DNA of 64,000 bases from Nocardioides scoriae (GTDB taxonomy: Bacteria > Actinomycetota > Actinomycetes > Propionibacteriales > Nocardioidaceae). Both the position numbers and the translations under genes were made by a program. The notes below the pieces were generated by a model, which did not search any database, was not told the origin of the DNA, and was given only the letters and a program-made list of their open reading frames with translations. The stretch's first letter is position 1, and every line of letters begins with the position of its first letter. Shown here piece by piece: positions 27,167-36,074 of this stretch. The stretch spans positions 2,604,001 through 2,668,000 of the forward strand of contig NZ_LT629757.1 of the NCBI RefSeq assembly GCF_900104965.1, given 5' to 3'.

Positions 27167-28069
27167 TCAGTCCTCGATCGGTCCGTCACCGGGCCGGCGG
27201 TCCGCCAGCCCGGCCATGCCCCAGCGCACCAGCGCGGTCGACAGGGCGCCCGCCCCGGCCGCGACGGTGACCCCCGGCCCGAAGACCGGCAGCGTCAGCT
27301 CGCGCCGCGCCCAGCGCGGCAGCAGCGCCACCCCGCCCGCCGCGATCAGCGCGTAGCCCGGGCGGGCCACCACCGGCACCGGCGGGTTGAGCAGCATGAA
27401 GCGGGTGGCCTCGCGGGCGGCGGGCGTGACCCGCAGCTCGGGGCGGTACGCCGCGAGGACCTCGTCGAGCTCGGCCACGCTCTCCGGCAGGTCGGTGGCC
27501 CCCAGCCGCGACGCGGCGACGTTGGTCTGGCGGACGTAGAGGTCGGCCTCGGCGTCGCTCAGCGGCGAGCCGGAGTAGCGCTGGAAGGCCTGCAGGAACG
27601 ACCAGATCTCGGCGACGTGGACCCAGCGCAGCAGGTGGGGGTCGTCGGCGGCGTACGGCACGCCCTCGTGCTCGCCGCGGACCCGGCGGTGCACCGAGCG
27701 CACCACGGCGATCGACTGCTCGGCGTCCTCGACGGTGCCGAAGGTGGTGACGGCCAGGTAGTGGCTGGTGCGCTGCAGGCGGCCCCAGGGGTCGCCCTTG
27801 TAGCCGCTGTGGCCCGCGACCCCGGCCATCGCCAGCGGGTGCAGCGACTGCAGCAGCAGCGCGGCGATCCCGCCGGGGAACATCGAGGCGTCCGCGTTGA
27901 CCCGCCACACGGGGTCCTCGGCGGTGAACCAGCGCTCGCCCTCCGCGCCCCAGATCCGCTGCGCCCGCTCGGGGGCGTCGTCACCGGCCACCTTCGACCG
28001 GAGCGCGAGGCCCAGGCGGCGTTGCGCGGCCCGCGAGGCGGCGCGGGGCAGGTCGAGCGGTGAGGTCAC
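27167..28069 (-). CDS. Oxygenase MpaB family (DUF2236) protein
   Basis: 300 aa. The signature DASMFPGGIAALLLQSLHPLAM near residue 60, then GHSGYKGDPWGRLQRT and LLRWVHVAEIWSFL. The His and Arg residues in these segments are those that bind haem in the related rubber oxygenase Lcp and in MpaB. It could be a haem-dependent oxygenase with unknown substrate. It is probably co-transcribed with tspO, itself a porphyrin binder, which makes a haem link attractive (inference). Confidence 0.84.
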   Translation of the reverse strand: MTSPLDLPRAASRAAQRRLGLALRSKVAGDDAPERAQRIWGAEGERWFTAEDPVWRVNADASMFPGGIAALLLQSLHPLAMAGVAGHSGYKGDPWGRLQRTSHYLAVTTFGTVEDAEQSIAVVRSVHRRVRGEHEGVPYAADDPHLLRWVHVAEIWSFLQAFQRYSGSPLSDAEADLYVRQTNVAASRLGATDLPESVAELDEVLAAYRPELRVTPAAREATRFMLLNPPVPVVARPGYALIAAGGVALLPRWARRELTLPVFGPGVTVAAGAGALSTALVRWGMAGLADRRPGDGPIED

Positions 28070-28145
28070 GTCCCGAACGTACCCAGAGGAGCCAGGGACG
28101 ACGCGGGGCCGGAAGGGGCGGGCCGGCCGTCGGAGCCGCCGGCTG

Positions 28146-29780
28146 CTAGCGGCGGCCCGTGCGGAACATGCCGCGCACGATCTCGCGGGCGGCGGTGCGC
28201 ACGACCTGCTTGAAGGCGGTGGAGCCCATGACCTCCTCGACGACCGTCTTGTCCTGGCGCGACGACCGCGTCGAGCGGGGGCGGGACCGGGTGGCGCGCT
28301 CGGCCTCGCGTCGCAGCCGGTCCTCCGCGGTGTCCTGCTCCCGGCGGGCCTTCGCGTCCTCGGCGGCCTCCTGCTCGGCCCGGGCCTTGGCGGCGCCCTG
28401 CTCGAGCTTGCCGGCGAGGATCTCGCGGGCCGACTCGCGGTCGACGGCGGCGGCGTACTTCGCGTGCAGCGTAGAGCCCGTCACGGCCTGCTCCATGGCG
28501 GCCGTGTCGGCCGGGCCCATGAGCGACTGCGGGGCGCGCAACCGGGTCCAGGCCACCGGGGTCGGGGCCCCGCGCTCGCTCATCACCGTCACGACGGCCT
28601 CGCCGATGCCGAGCGAGAGGATCACGCGGCCGAGGTCGTCGTACGCCGAGTGGGGGTAGGTCGCGACCGTCTGCTTGAGCGCCTTGGCGTCGTTGGGCGT
28701 CGCGGCCCGCAGCTGGTGCTGCACCCGCGAGCCGAGCTGGGCCAGCACGGCGTCGGGCACGTCGGTCGGCGACTGGGTCACGAAGAAGACGCCGACGCCC
28801 TTGGAGCGGATCAGCCGGACGGTCTGGGCGACGGAGTCGAGGAACGCCTTGGAGGCGTCGTTGAACAGCAGGTGGGCCTCGTCGAAGAAGAACACCAGCT
28901 TGGGCTTGTCGACGTCGCCGACCTCGGGCAGGTCGTGGAACAGGTCGGCCAGCAGCCACATCAAGAAGGTGGAGAACAGCGCCGGGCGGTCCTGGAGGCG
29001 CGGCAGCTCGACCAGCGAGATCACCCCGACGCCCTCGGCCGTGGTGCGCAGCAGGTCGGCGGTCTCGAACTCCGGCTCGCCGAAGAACGCGTCGGCGCCC
29101 TGGTCGGAGAAGGCGATCAGCTCGCGCAGGATCACCCCGGCCGTGGCCGCGGACAGGCCGCCGAGGTCCTTGAGGTCGGCCTTGCCCTCGTCGGAGGTGA
29201 GGAACTTGACGACCTCGCGCAGGTCGGCGAGGTCGAGCAGCGGCAGGCCGGCCCGGTCGGCGTAGTGGAAGACCAGGCCCAGCGAGGACTCCTGCGTGTC
29301 GTTGAGGCCGAGGACCTTGCTGAGCAGCGTCGGCCCGAAGGCCGTCATGGTGACCCGCAGCGGGATGCCGGTGCCCTCGCCGCCCAGGGCGTAGAACTCG
29401 ACCGGGTGGCCGGTGGCCACCCACTGCTGACCGACCGAGGCGGCCCGGTCGACGATCTTGGGGCTGGTCGCCCCGGGGGCCGAGAGGCCGGACAGGTCGC
29501 CCTTGATGTCGGCGGCGAAGACCGGCACCCCCTGCGCCGAGAGCTGCTCCGCGAGCAGCTGCAGGGTCTTGGTCTTGCCGGTGCCGGTCGCCCCGGCGAC
29601 CAGGCCGTGGCGGTTGACCATGGCGAGCGGGATCCGGATGCGGACGTCGCTGAGGCGGGTCTCGTCGAGCATCAGCCCGCCGAGCTCGAGCGCGGCGCCC
29701 TCGAAGGCGTAGCCCGGACGCACCGCCTCGACGATCGGGTCGGCGGCGTCTGCGGCGGCGGGGCTGCTGGGCTCGCTCAT
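28146..29780 (-). CDS. HerA-like/DUF853 AAA ATPase
   Basis: 544 aa from the ATG at 29780, chosen because TACTGT lies exactly 7 nt upstream; a GTG 9 nt earlier would begin inside that spacing. Walker A GATGTGKTKT near residue 48, Walker B LVFFFDEAHLLF near 260, and the sensor FVTQSPTDVP. The C-terminal 100 residues are a charged coiled coil (AKARAEQEAAEDAKARREQD) and a basic end. DUF853 proteins resemble archaeal HerA DNA translocases; the bacterial role is unknown. No NurA-like nuclease is adjacent. Confidence 0.88.
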   Translation of the reverse strand: MSEPSSPAAADAADPIVEAVRPGYAFEGAALELGGLMLDETRLSDVRIRIPLAMVNRHGLVAGATGTGKTKTLQLLAEQLSAQGVPVFAADIKGDLSGLSAPGATSPKIVDRAASVGQQWVATGHPVEFYALGGEGTGIPLRVTMTAFGPTLLSKVLGLNDTQESSLGLVFHYADRAGLPLLDLADLREVVKFLTSDEGKADLKDLGGLSAATAGVILRELIAFSDQGADAFFGEPEFETADLLRTTAEGVGVISLVELPRLQDRPALFSTFLMWLLADLFHDLPEVGDVDKPKLVFFFDEAHLLFNDASKAFLDSVAQTVRLIRSKGVGVFFVTQSPTDVPDAVLAQLGSRVQHQLRAATPNDAKALKQTVATYPHSAYDDLGRVILSLGIGEAVVTVMSERGAPTPVAWTRLRAPQSLMGPADTAAMEQAVTGSTLHAKYAAAVDRESAREILAGKLEQGAAKARAEQEAAEDAKARREQDTAEDRLRREAERATRSRPRSTRSSRQDKTVVEEVMGSTAFKQVVRTAAREIVRGMFRTGRR

Positions 29781-29787
29781 GCCGGTC

Positions 29788-29824
29788 ACAGTAGACGGGC
29801 GGCAGGACGGCGTCTCCCTATGAT
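29788..29824. promoter_or_regulatory. Divergent leaderless-type promoters (HerA-like / 100-aa gene)
   Basis: Minus-strand TACTGT (29793-29788) is 7 nt from the HerA-like ATG. Plus-strand TATGAT (29819-29824) is 6 nt from the GTG at 29831. The starts are only 50 bp apart. Confidence 0.6.
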
Positions 29825-29830
29825 GACCGC

Positions 29831-30133
29831 GTGATCTTCAAGCGCGTCGGCGACGGCCGGCCCTATCCCGACCACGGGCTGGCCGCCCGTGACTGGGCCG
29901 CCCTGCCCCCGCGGCCGGTGCGTCTCGACGAGCTCGTCACCACCAAGGACACCCTCCAGCTGGCCGCGCTGCTGGACGAGGACTCCACCTTCTTCGGCGA
30001 CCTGTTCGCCCACGTCGTCGAGTGGGGCGACGACCTCTACCTCGAGGACGGCCTGCACCGCGCGCTGCGCGCCGCGCTGCACCAGCGCCACGTGCTGCAC
30101 GCCCGGGTCCACGTCGTGCCGGACGCCTCGTGA
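29831..30133 (+). CDS. Small protein, possibly ParB/Srx-fold
   Basis: 100 aa. The order VRLDELVTTKDTLQL, then HVVEWGDDLYLEDGLHRALRAAL and ARVHVVP resembles the ParB/sulfiredoxin nuclease-like fold, where a DGxHR segment binds nucleotide phosphate. This is a weak, pattern-based suggestion. GTG start with leaderless spacing. Its stop overlaps the start of the LytR_C gene (GTGA). It is divergent from the HerA-like ATPase. Function not known. Confidence 0.7.
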   Translation: MIFKRVGDGRPYPDHGLAARDWAALPPRPVRLDELVTTKDTLQLAALLDEDSTFFGDLFAHVVEWGDDLYLEDGLHRALRAALHQRHVLHARVHVVPDAS

Positions 30134-30648
30134 ACCGCCGCCACGTCACGACCGGGGTGACCCTGGCCGTGCTCGTCGTCGTGCTCGGCGCCATGGCCGT
30201 GCTCGGCTTCCGGGCGGCGACCGCGCCGTTCCCGGGCACGGGCAGCGCCTCGGGCGACGACTGCACCGCGGCCGAGAAGCAGACCCGGACGACGGTCTCC
30301 CGCGGCCAGGTGCAGGTCAGCGTCTTCAACGGCGGCACCCGCTCGGGCCTCGCGGGCGAGACCCTGCAGAAGCTGGAGGACGCCGGCTTCCGGGGCGGCA
30401 ACGCGGGCAACGCCCCGGAGGGCGAGACCATCCGCCGGGCCGTCGTGTGGACCACCGAGCCCGACGACACCTCCGCGAGGCTGGTCGCGCGCGCGATGGG
30501 CAAGGGCGTGCCGGTGCGGATCGTCTCGCAGGACCTCGGCCCCGGGGTCGACGTCATCGTCGGCGACCGGTTCCGGGCCGTGGACCCGTCGGCACCCCAG
30601 AAGATGGAGCTGCCCGCGCCCGTCTCCACCTGCGTCGACGTCGGCTGA
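30130..30648 (+). CDS. LytR_C domain membrane-anchored protein
   Basis: 172 aa. One N-terminal membrane helix (VTLAVLVVVLGAMAVLGF) is followed by an outside LytR_C domain with VQVSVFNGGTRSGLAGETLQ, and a late CVDVG. Two Cys (CTAAEK and CVDVG) could form a disulfide. The domain occurs at the end of LytR-CpsA-Psr cell-wall glycopolymer ligases; here it stands alone, without the catalytic domain. The start overlaps the upstream stop by 4 bp. Confidence 0.83.
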   Translation: MNRRHVTTGVTLAVLVVVLGAMAVLGFRAATAPFPGTGSASGDDCTAAEKQTRTTVSRGQVQVSVFNGGTRSGLAGETLQKLEDAGFRGGNAGNAPEGETIRRAVVWTTEPDDTSARLVARAMGKGVPVRIVSQDLGPGVDVIVGDRFRAVDPSAPQKMELPAPVSTCVDVG

Positions 30649-30663
30649 CGCCTCGGGACGGGC

Positions 30664-32163
30664 TCAGTGCGGCGGGGTGCGCCCCAGCCACTGGGCGAGC
30701 CGGCCGCCGACCGAGACCGCGCGCAGCCGCTGCTCGGTCGCCTCGCGGTCGGCACGGGGGGTGACGACCAGGACGTCGTCGCCGCGGCGCAGGACCGTGC
30801 GCCGCTCCGGCACGAGCGTGGCCCCGTCGCGCACGATCAGCGCCACCGAGGCACCCGAGGGCAGGCGGAGCTCTCCCACCTCCACGCCGTGCATCAGCGA
30901 CTTCGGCGAGATGGTCACCTGGAGCAGGTCGGCCGCGATCCGCTCCAGCGGGGCCGCCTCGACCTCCAGGTCGCGCGGCTCGTTGCGGCGCGCCACCCCC
31001 AGCACCCGGGCCACCCACGGCAGCGTCGGACCGGTCACCAGGGTGTCGAGGACGACCATCACGAAGACGATGTCGAACAGCTGCTGGGCACCGTCGACGG
31101 CGTCGGCCAGCGGGATGGTGGTGAGCACGATCGGCACCGCGCCGCGCAGGCCCGCCCACGACAGGAACGCCCCCTCCCGCCAGGTCACCGGCTGCACGAC
31201 GGTCGCGACGGCCACCGACAGCGGCCGGGCGACGAAGGTCAGCGCGAGCACGGCCAGCACCGCGATCACGACCGTCTCCACCGAGATCCGGCCCGGGGCC
31301 GCGAGCAGGCCGAGCATCACGAACAGCCCGATCTGCGCCAGCCACGCCACGCCCTCAGAGAACGACCGCGTGGCCGCGCGGTGGGGCAGCTCGGCGTTGC
31401 CGAGGATCAGCGCGGCGACGTACACCGCGGCGAAGCCGGAGCCGTGCAGGGTGGCCGTGCCGGCGTACGCCAGGACGGTGAAGGAGAGCACCGCCAGCGG
31501 GTAGAGGCCCGAGGCGGGCAGGGCCGAGCGGCGCAGCAGCCACGCGCCCCCGGCGCCCACCACGACGCCGCCGAGGACGCCCAGGACCAGCTCGAACGCG
31601 ATCTCGCCCACGAACCCGAGCGCACCGTGGCTGCCGCCCGCGCTGACGATGGTCACCAGCACCACGGTGGGGGCGTCGTTGAGGCCCGACTCGGCCTCGA
31701 GCGACCCGGTGAGGCGGCGGGGCAGCGGCACCCGCCGCAGCACCGAGAACACCGCCGCTGCGTCGGTCGGCGAGGTGACGGCCCCGAGCAGCACGGCCAG
31801 CTGCCAGCTCAGGCCCAGGACGTAGTGCCCCACCAGCGCCATCGCGAGCACGCTCACGGCGACCCCCAGGGTCGCCAGCGACACCCCGATCCGCATCACC
31901 GGCCGGATCTCCGGCCACGGGGTCGTGAGCCCGCCCTCGGCCAGGATCAGCACCAGGGCGGCGAAGCCGAGGGCGTGGGCCAGCTCCGCGTCGTCGAAGC
32001 GGACGCCGAGCCCGGCCTCGCCCAGGGCGACGCCCATGAACAGGTAGATCAGCAGGCTCGGCAGACCGGCCCGCACGCTCACTCGGACCGCGAGGATGGC
32101 CAGGAGCAGCACGCCCGCACCGACCAGCAGCAAGCGGTCCAGCTCGTGCACGTCGAGTGTCAC
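30664..32163 (-). CDS. CPA1 K+(Na+)/H+ antiporter with TrkA_C domain
   Basis: 499 aa. About 12-13 membrane helices (residues 10-395) carry the family motifs SPTDAAAVFSVLRR and ESGLNDAP, the Asp pair for ion exchange, and WAGLRGAVPIVL. A C-terminal RCK_C/TrkA_C domain (about 405-480) gives ligand control, as in NhaP2-like K+/H+ antiporters. The GTG at 32163 has GAGGTG upstream. It exchanges cytosolic K+ or Na+ for protons; the ion is not certain from sequence. Confidence 0.92.
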   Translation of the reverse strand: MTLDVHELDRLLLVGAGVLLLAILAVRVSVRAGLPSLLIYLFMGVALGEAGLGVRFDDAELAHALGFAALVLILAEGGLTTPWPEIRPVMRIGVSLATLGVAVSVLAMALVGHYVLGLSWQLAVLLGAVTSPTDAAAVFSVLRRVPLPRRLTGSLEAESGLNDAPTVVLVTIVSAGGSHGALGFVGEIAFELVLGVLGGVVVGAGGAWLLRRSALPASGLYPLAVLSFTVLAYAGTATLHGSGFAAVYVAALILGNAELPHRAATRSFSEGVAWLAQIGLFVMLGLLAAPGRISVETVVIAVLAVLALTFVARPLSVAVATVVQPVTWREGAFLSWAGLRGAVPIVLTTIPLADAVDGAQQLFDIVFVMVVLDTLVTGPTLPWVARVLGVARRNEPRDLEVEAAPLERIAADLLQVTISPKSLMHGVEVGELRLPSGASVALIVRDGATLVPERRTVLRRGDDVLVVTPRADREATEQRLRAVSVGGRLAQWLGRTPPH

Positions 32164-32332
32164 GGGGGCACCTCGGCGGTCGTGGGGGCGGTGTCCCAGT
32201 CTAGGGCGCCACGACCTCCCCACGTCTCACTCGGTGGTCGCACCCGCGCGGCCCACCGTCTCCGGTGCCCGCGTCGGGGAGGATGCCGGGATCCCCCGGC
32301 ACTGCCCGGGTCCCGGGGGCCGGGGGTGAGGC

Positions 32333-34675
32333 ATGGCGGCAGGAACCGCTCCCCGCGCCGCGCTCGCGGCCACCCGTCGCGGGCTGCTCCTGCCGCTGTG
32401 CCTGGTGGGCGGGCTGATGTCGGTCGGCACGCTCGCGACCGCCCTCTCCGCGGGCCCGCTCCCCGGGAGCGGCGCGCACGTGCTCGCGCTCGGCACCGGC
32501 CTGGTCGGCGTGCTCACCTGGCTCGCGCTGGCCCGGCCCCGCGAGCAGACCTCGCCCGCGGTCGCGGTGGCGCTGGTGGTGACGACGCTGGCCTTCCAGG
32601 TCACCACCGTGGCCAGCGAGGGACCGCTGCTGTTCTTCACCCAGATCGGCCTCGCGCTCGCGCTGCTGGCCGACGTCGTGGCCCTGGGCGCCGCACTGCT
32701 GGTGCCGCTGGTGGTGGTCTGCCTGGGCGCCGGGGTGCTGCTGGAGACGCCCGACGACGTGGTCGACTCCTACGTCCTGCTCGCCCTCAACGTCGCCATG
32801 CTGGCCACGGCCCAGGCGCTGGTCAGCACGCTCCTCGCCACCGCCCGGCGCACCGACACCACCACCCGCGAGCTGACGGCCGTCGAGGTCGAGCGGCAGC
32901 GGCGCGAGCTGGCCCGCACCTTCGAGGGCCGGGTGCGGCGGGTGCTCCACGACGACGTGCTGGCCGCCCTGCGCTCGGTGATCGACACCCCGGTGCCGCC
33001 GGGACCGGCGGGCGAGCAGCAGGCCGACGGCGTACGACGCGAGTGCGCGCGGGCGCTGGACGCGCTCGACGAGGCGGCCGGCGCCGGACCCGCGACCGGT
33101 GCCGCTCCGGACGCCGGTGGCCCCACCCCGCTCGAGGGGGTGCTCGACCGGCTGGTGCGCGCCAGCCCGGTCGACGTGGATCTCGACCTCGACCCGGCCG
33201 TGGCCGCGGTGCGGGTGCCGGCCGAGGTCCTGGAGGCGCTGGAGGGGGCGGCGGGCGAGGCGATGCGCAACGTCGACCGCCACGCCGGGGTCGACCGGGC
33301 CCGGCTGCGGGTCTCCCCCGTCGCCACGGGCCTGCGGGTCGTCGTCGAGGACGCGGGCACCGGGGTCCCGGCCGGACCCGACGAGGCTCCCGGCTTCGGG
33401 CTCACGGAGTCCATCGGCTCCCGGCTCGTCGAGGTCGGCGGCGCGGCGGAGGTCGGGCCCCGGCCCGGCGGCGGCACCCGGGTCGAGCTGCGCTGGCCGG
33501 CCCCGGCGGCGCCGTCGTCGCGCGCGGCCCGCCGCTCGGCGACGCTGCGCGCGACCTACGAGGGCGCGGTCACGCACACCGGGATGCTGCAGGTGCTGGG
33601 GCGCATCGCCTACCCGCTGCTGGCCGGCCACCTGGTCGTGGCCCTGACCTACAGCCACGACGCACCGCACCCGGTCCTGCTCCACCTCGCGGCGGCGGCG
33701 TACGCCGTGTGGACCTGGGCGTGCGTGCGCCGCCTGCGCGAGCGCCCACCGACCCTGCGGATGGGCGTGGCGTACGCCGTGGCGGCGCCGCTGTCCGTGC
33801 TCGTGGTGCTGCCGCTGACCGGGCCGGGGACCACCGAGGGCTTCGCGTCCTGGCCGATCAGCATCGCCACGGTGCCGATGGTGCTGCTGGTGTTCACGCT
33901 GCCGCGCCGCTACGTCGCGCTCTACACCCTGCCGAGCCTGCTGGTCGTGGTGGCGCTGGTGGCCCGCGACCCGGAGGCGAGCCTGGTCGGGTCGCTGGGC
34001 GCGCTCAACGCGACCACCACGCCGGTGGTGATCTCGTCGCTGTTCGGCGGCGCCATCCGGGCCAGCGGCCGACGGCTGGGCCGCGAGCGCCGGGAGCTGG
34101 CCCGCACCCAGGCCCGGGAGCGCAGCGCCGAGCTGCTCGAGGCGGCCCGCCGGCGCCACCTCGAGCACGCTCGCAGCGACGTGGCGCCGTTCATGCGCGA
34201 CGTGGCCACCGGTGTGCTGCCGCTGACCGAGGAGGTCCGCGACCGGGCCCGGGCGCTCGCGCTGGAGACCCGCGACCACCTCTACGCGCCCGGCTTCTTC
34301 GACGAGGAGGGACGCCGCCGGGCCCGGGGCTTCCGCGACCGCGGCGGCCGCCTCGACCTGCGCGCGGGCGTCAGCGACGAGCTGCTCCCGACCGCGCCCC
34401 GCGCGCTGCTGGGCGAGCTCCTGGCCTCGCTGCCCGGCCACCACCGGGTGACGCTCTCGCCGCCCACGCCGATCTCCGCGGGCCGCCTCAGCGTGGTGCC
34501 GTCGGTGCCGGCCGACGACCTGTCGCGCTGGCGACGGGCCTTCCCCGCGCTCTCCTGGCAGCACGACGACTTCGTGACCACGGCGCTGTTCGAGGTGACC
34601 AGGCCCGACGCCGACCGGGGCCCCCGATCGGGGGGTGCTGCCCCGCCCCCCGCGACCGCTACCCAGGTGCCATGA
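32333..34675 (+). CDS. Sensor histidine kinase with two membrane modules
   Basis: 780 aa, far longer than a usual NarL-type kinase (about 400). Module 1: five membrane helices (18-170), a helical DHp segment with VLHDDVLAAL (His near 205), and a HATPase with N box EAMRNVDRH near 310, DAGTGVPAG and GFGLTES. Module 2: four more membrane helices (about 420-562), a coiled segment RRELARTQARERSAELLEAARRRH and a C-terminal domain without recognisable N or G boxes. The last codons overlap the response regulator start (ATGA). The signal is unknown. Confidence 0.85.
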   Translation: MAAGTAPRAALAATRRGLLLPLCLVGGLMSVGTLATALSAGPLPGSGAHVLALGTGLVGVLTWLALARPREQTSPAVAVALVVTTLAFQVTTVASEGPLLFFTQIGLALALLADVVALGAALLVPLVVVCLGAGVLLETPDDVVDSYVLLALNVAMLATAQALVSTLLATARRTDTTTRELTAVEVERQRRELARTFEGRVRRVLHDDVLAALRSVIDTPVPPGPAGEQQADGVRRECARALDALDEAAGAGPATGAAPDAGGPTPLEGVLDRLVRASPVDVDLDLDPAVAAVRVPAEVLEALEGAAGEAMRNVDRHAGVDRARLRVSPVATGLRVVVEDAGTGVPAGPDEAPGFGLTESIGSRLVEVGGAAEVGPRPGGGTRVELRWPAPAAPSSRAARRSATLRATYEGAVTHTGMLQVLGRIAYPLLAGHLVVALTYSHDAPHPVLLHLAAAAYAVWTWACVRRLRERPPTLRMGVAYAVAAPLSVLVVLPLTGPGTTEGFASWPISIATVPMVLLVFTLPRRYVALYTLPSLLVVVALVARDPEASLVGSLGALNATTTPVVISSLFGGAIRASGRRLGRERRELARTQARERSAELLEAARRRHLEHARSDVAPFMRDVATGVLPLTEEVRDRARALALETRDHLYAPGFFDEEGRRRARGFRDRGGRLDLRAGVSDELLPTAPRALLGELLASLPGHHRVTLSPPTPISAGRLSVVPSVPADDLSRWRRAFPALSWQHDDFVTTALFEVTRPDADRGPRSGGAAPPPATATQVP

Positions 34676-35322
34676 GGGATCCACGCGCCATCGACCGCAC
34701 CAGCGTCGCCGTGGTGGACAACCACGACGCGCTCTTCCCCGGCATCGAGGGACTGGTCAGCCGTCCCGGGTCGGGCCTGGTCCACGTCGGCTCCTTCACC
34801 AGCGTGCCGCCCGTGCTGGCGCTGGACTCCGCCCCCGACGTCGTCGTGCTCGACCTGCTGCTCGGGCGCCAGGACGAGAAGTCCACCTCCTGGATCCCGC
34901 AGCTGACCGCCCGCGGGTCGGTCGTGGTGGTGCACACCTCGGAGGAGCGCCCGGTGGAGCTGCGCCGCGCCGTGCGCGCCGGCGCCGCCGGCCTGGCCCT
35001 GAAGAACGACGGTGCCGCCTCGCTGCTCGAGGTCGTCCGGGAGTGCGCGGCCGGCGGCTTCGGCTGCACCAGCACGCTGGCGCGTGCCCTGATCACCGAC
35101 GAGACCCTGGTCGCCCAGCTCTCGCCGCGCGAGGTGGAGACGCTCTCGGGCATCGACGACGGCCTCACCCGCCAGCAGATCGCCCGCCGGCTCGGCATCG
35201 AGGAGGGGACGGTGCGCTCCTACGTCAAGGAGGTCCGCCGCAAGTACGTCGAGCTCGGCCGCGAGGTCACCAACGCCAGCAGCCTGGTCCGCGAGGCGAC
35301 CCGCGACGGCTACCTCGACTGA
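34672..35322 (+). CDS. NarL/LuxR-family response regulator
   Basis: 216 aa. The receiver domain has acidic D16/D19 (VVDNHD), phospho-acceptor D61 in VVVLDLLLG and Lys in GLALKND. A LuxR-type HTH (about 145-205) has LSPREVETL, RQQIARRLGIEEGTVRSYVKEV. It is coupled to the preceding kinase by ATGA. The first switch region reads DNHDALFPGIEGL, a divergent form. Targets unknown; the divergent antiporter could be one (speculation). Confidence 0.92.
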   Translation: MRDPRAIDRTSVAVVDNHDALFPGIEGLVSRPGSGLVHVGSFTSVPPVLALDSAPDVVVLDLLLGRQDEKSTSWIPQLTARGSVVVVHTSEERPVELRRAVRAGAAGLALKNDGAASLLEVVRECAAGGFGCTSTLARALITDETLVAQLSPREVETLSGIDDGLTRQQIARRLGIEEGTVRSYVKEVRRKYVELGREVTNASSLVREATRDGYLD

Positions 35323-35328
35323 GCGCTG

Positions 35329-35342
35329 CTCCCGTTCGGGAG
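35329..35342. terminator. Short hairpin after response regulator
   Basis: CTCCC-GTTC-GGGAG, 7 nt after the stop codon. The remaining spacer to 35500 shows no other gene. Confidence 0.42.
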
Positions 35343-35500
35343 GGGCGACGCCGGTCGCGAGCCGCGCCTAGCCTGGCCGGGCAGGGGGCTCGGGCCCGCC
35401 TCGGCACGACGGTGCGGGATCACTGCCTCGTCGGGGCGGGCCCTTCCACGCCCCTCGCGGGGCAGGCGGCCGAGCCGGCAGGACGCGACCTGGGGGCGGC

Positions 35501-35959
35501 TCAGCCGCCGAGCGCCTCCGCGCAGGCGACGAGCACGGCACCCTGCACGCTCCCGGCCTGCTCGCGCAGCCGCGCCAGCTCGGCCGCGGGCGGTGGCGGG
35601 GCGAGCGCCGCGGCGTACGCCGTGAGGGTGGCCGCCGCCTCGCGGTAGGCGCGGACGAGCCCCGGGCTCTGCGCCTGCTCGGCGAACCAGCCGCTCTGCT
35701 CCCGGGCGGCCCGGACGGCACCGCGCAGCGCCGCGCGGTCGGCGGGGTCGGCGTCGAGGGCCTGGCGCAGCGTCGCGCGCCACTCGCCGAGGGCCGCCCG
35801 GCCGCACGCGGTGGCGTCGCCGCTCGCGACCGAGGCGCTGGGGGTCGTGGCCGCCGGCTGCTCCTCCGGGTCGGAGCCGCACCCCGCGAGGGCCAGCGCC
35901 AGCGCCCCCACGAGCACGCCGGACCGGATCGCACGGGCGGTGGACGGGACGGGGCGCAC
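35501..35959 (-). CDS. Small secreted lipoprotein, unknown function
   Basis: 152 aa from GTG 35959, which has GGAAGGA 6-7 nt upstream. Signal peptide with lipobox LALAGC (Cys near 25), then a Thr/Ser/Pro linker and a helical domain with Cys residues CGRAAL and VACAEALGG that may pair. Ala-rich (AAREQSGWFAEQAQSPGL). It is divergent from the Eis-like gene. Family not recognised. Confidence 0.78.
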   Translation of the reverse strand: MRPVPSTARAIRSGVLVGALALALAGCGSDPEEQPAATTPSASVASGDATACGRAALGEWRATLRQALDADPADRAALRGAVRAAREQSGWFAEQAQSPGLVRAYREAAATLTAYAAALAPPPPAAELARLREQAGSVQGAVLVACAEALGG

Positions 35960-36074
35960 GGCGGTCCTTCCGGGACGGGGGGCGGGCCGGCGCCAGTCTG
36001 CCGGACCGCTCCCAGCCGCCCCGCGGACCGGAAACCGGTTGGTGGCCGGGCGTGGAGTCGGCTGGAATGGCCCC

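Noticed and set aside
32284-32301. TGCCGGG-ATCC-CCCGGCA hairpin before the sensor kinase as a riboswitch
   Set aside because: A lone 7-bp hairpin in GC-rich sequence with no conserved core; not enough for a riboswitch call.
34621-34634. CCCCCGATCGGGGG palindrome near the kinase end
   Set aside because: Lies in coding sequence just before a coupled start; probably chance, with no sign of an operator.
30667-34671. Very long plus-strand frame (over 1500 codons) across antiporter and kinase
   Set aside because: Only its last 217 codons (response regulator) are real. The rest is Gly/Ala/Arg-rich noise opposite or out of frame with recognised genes, an effect of high GC.
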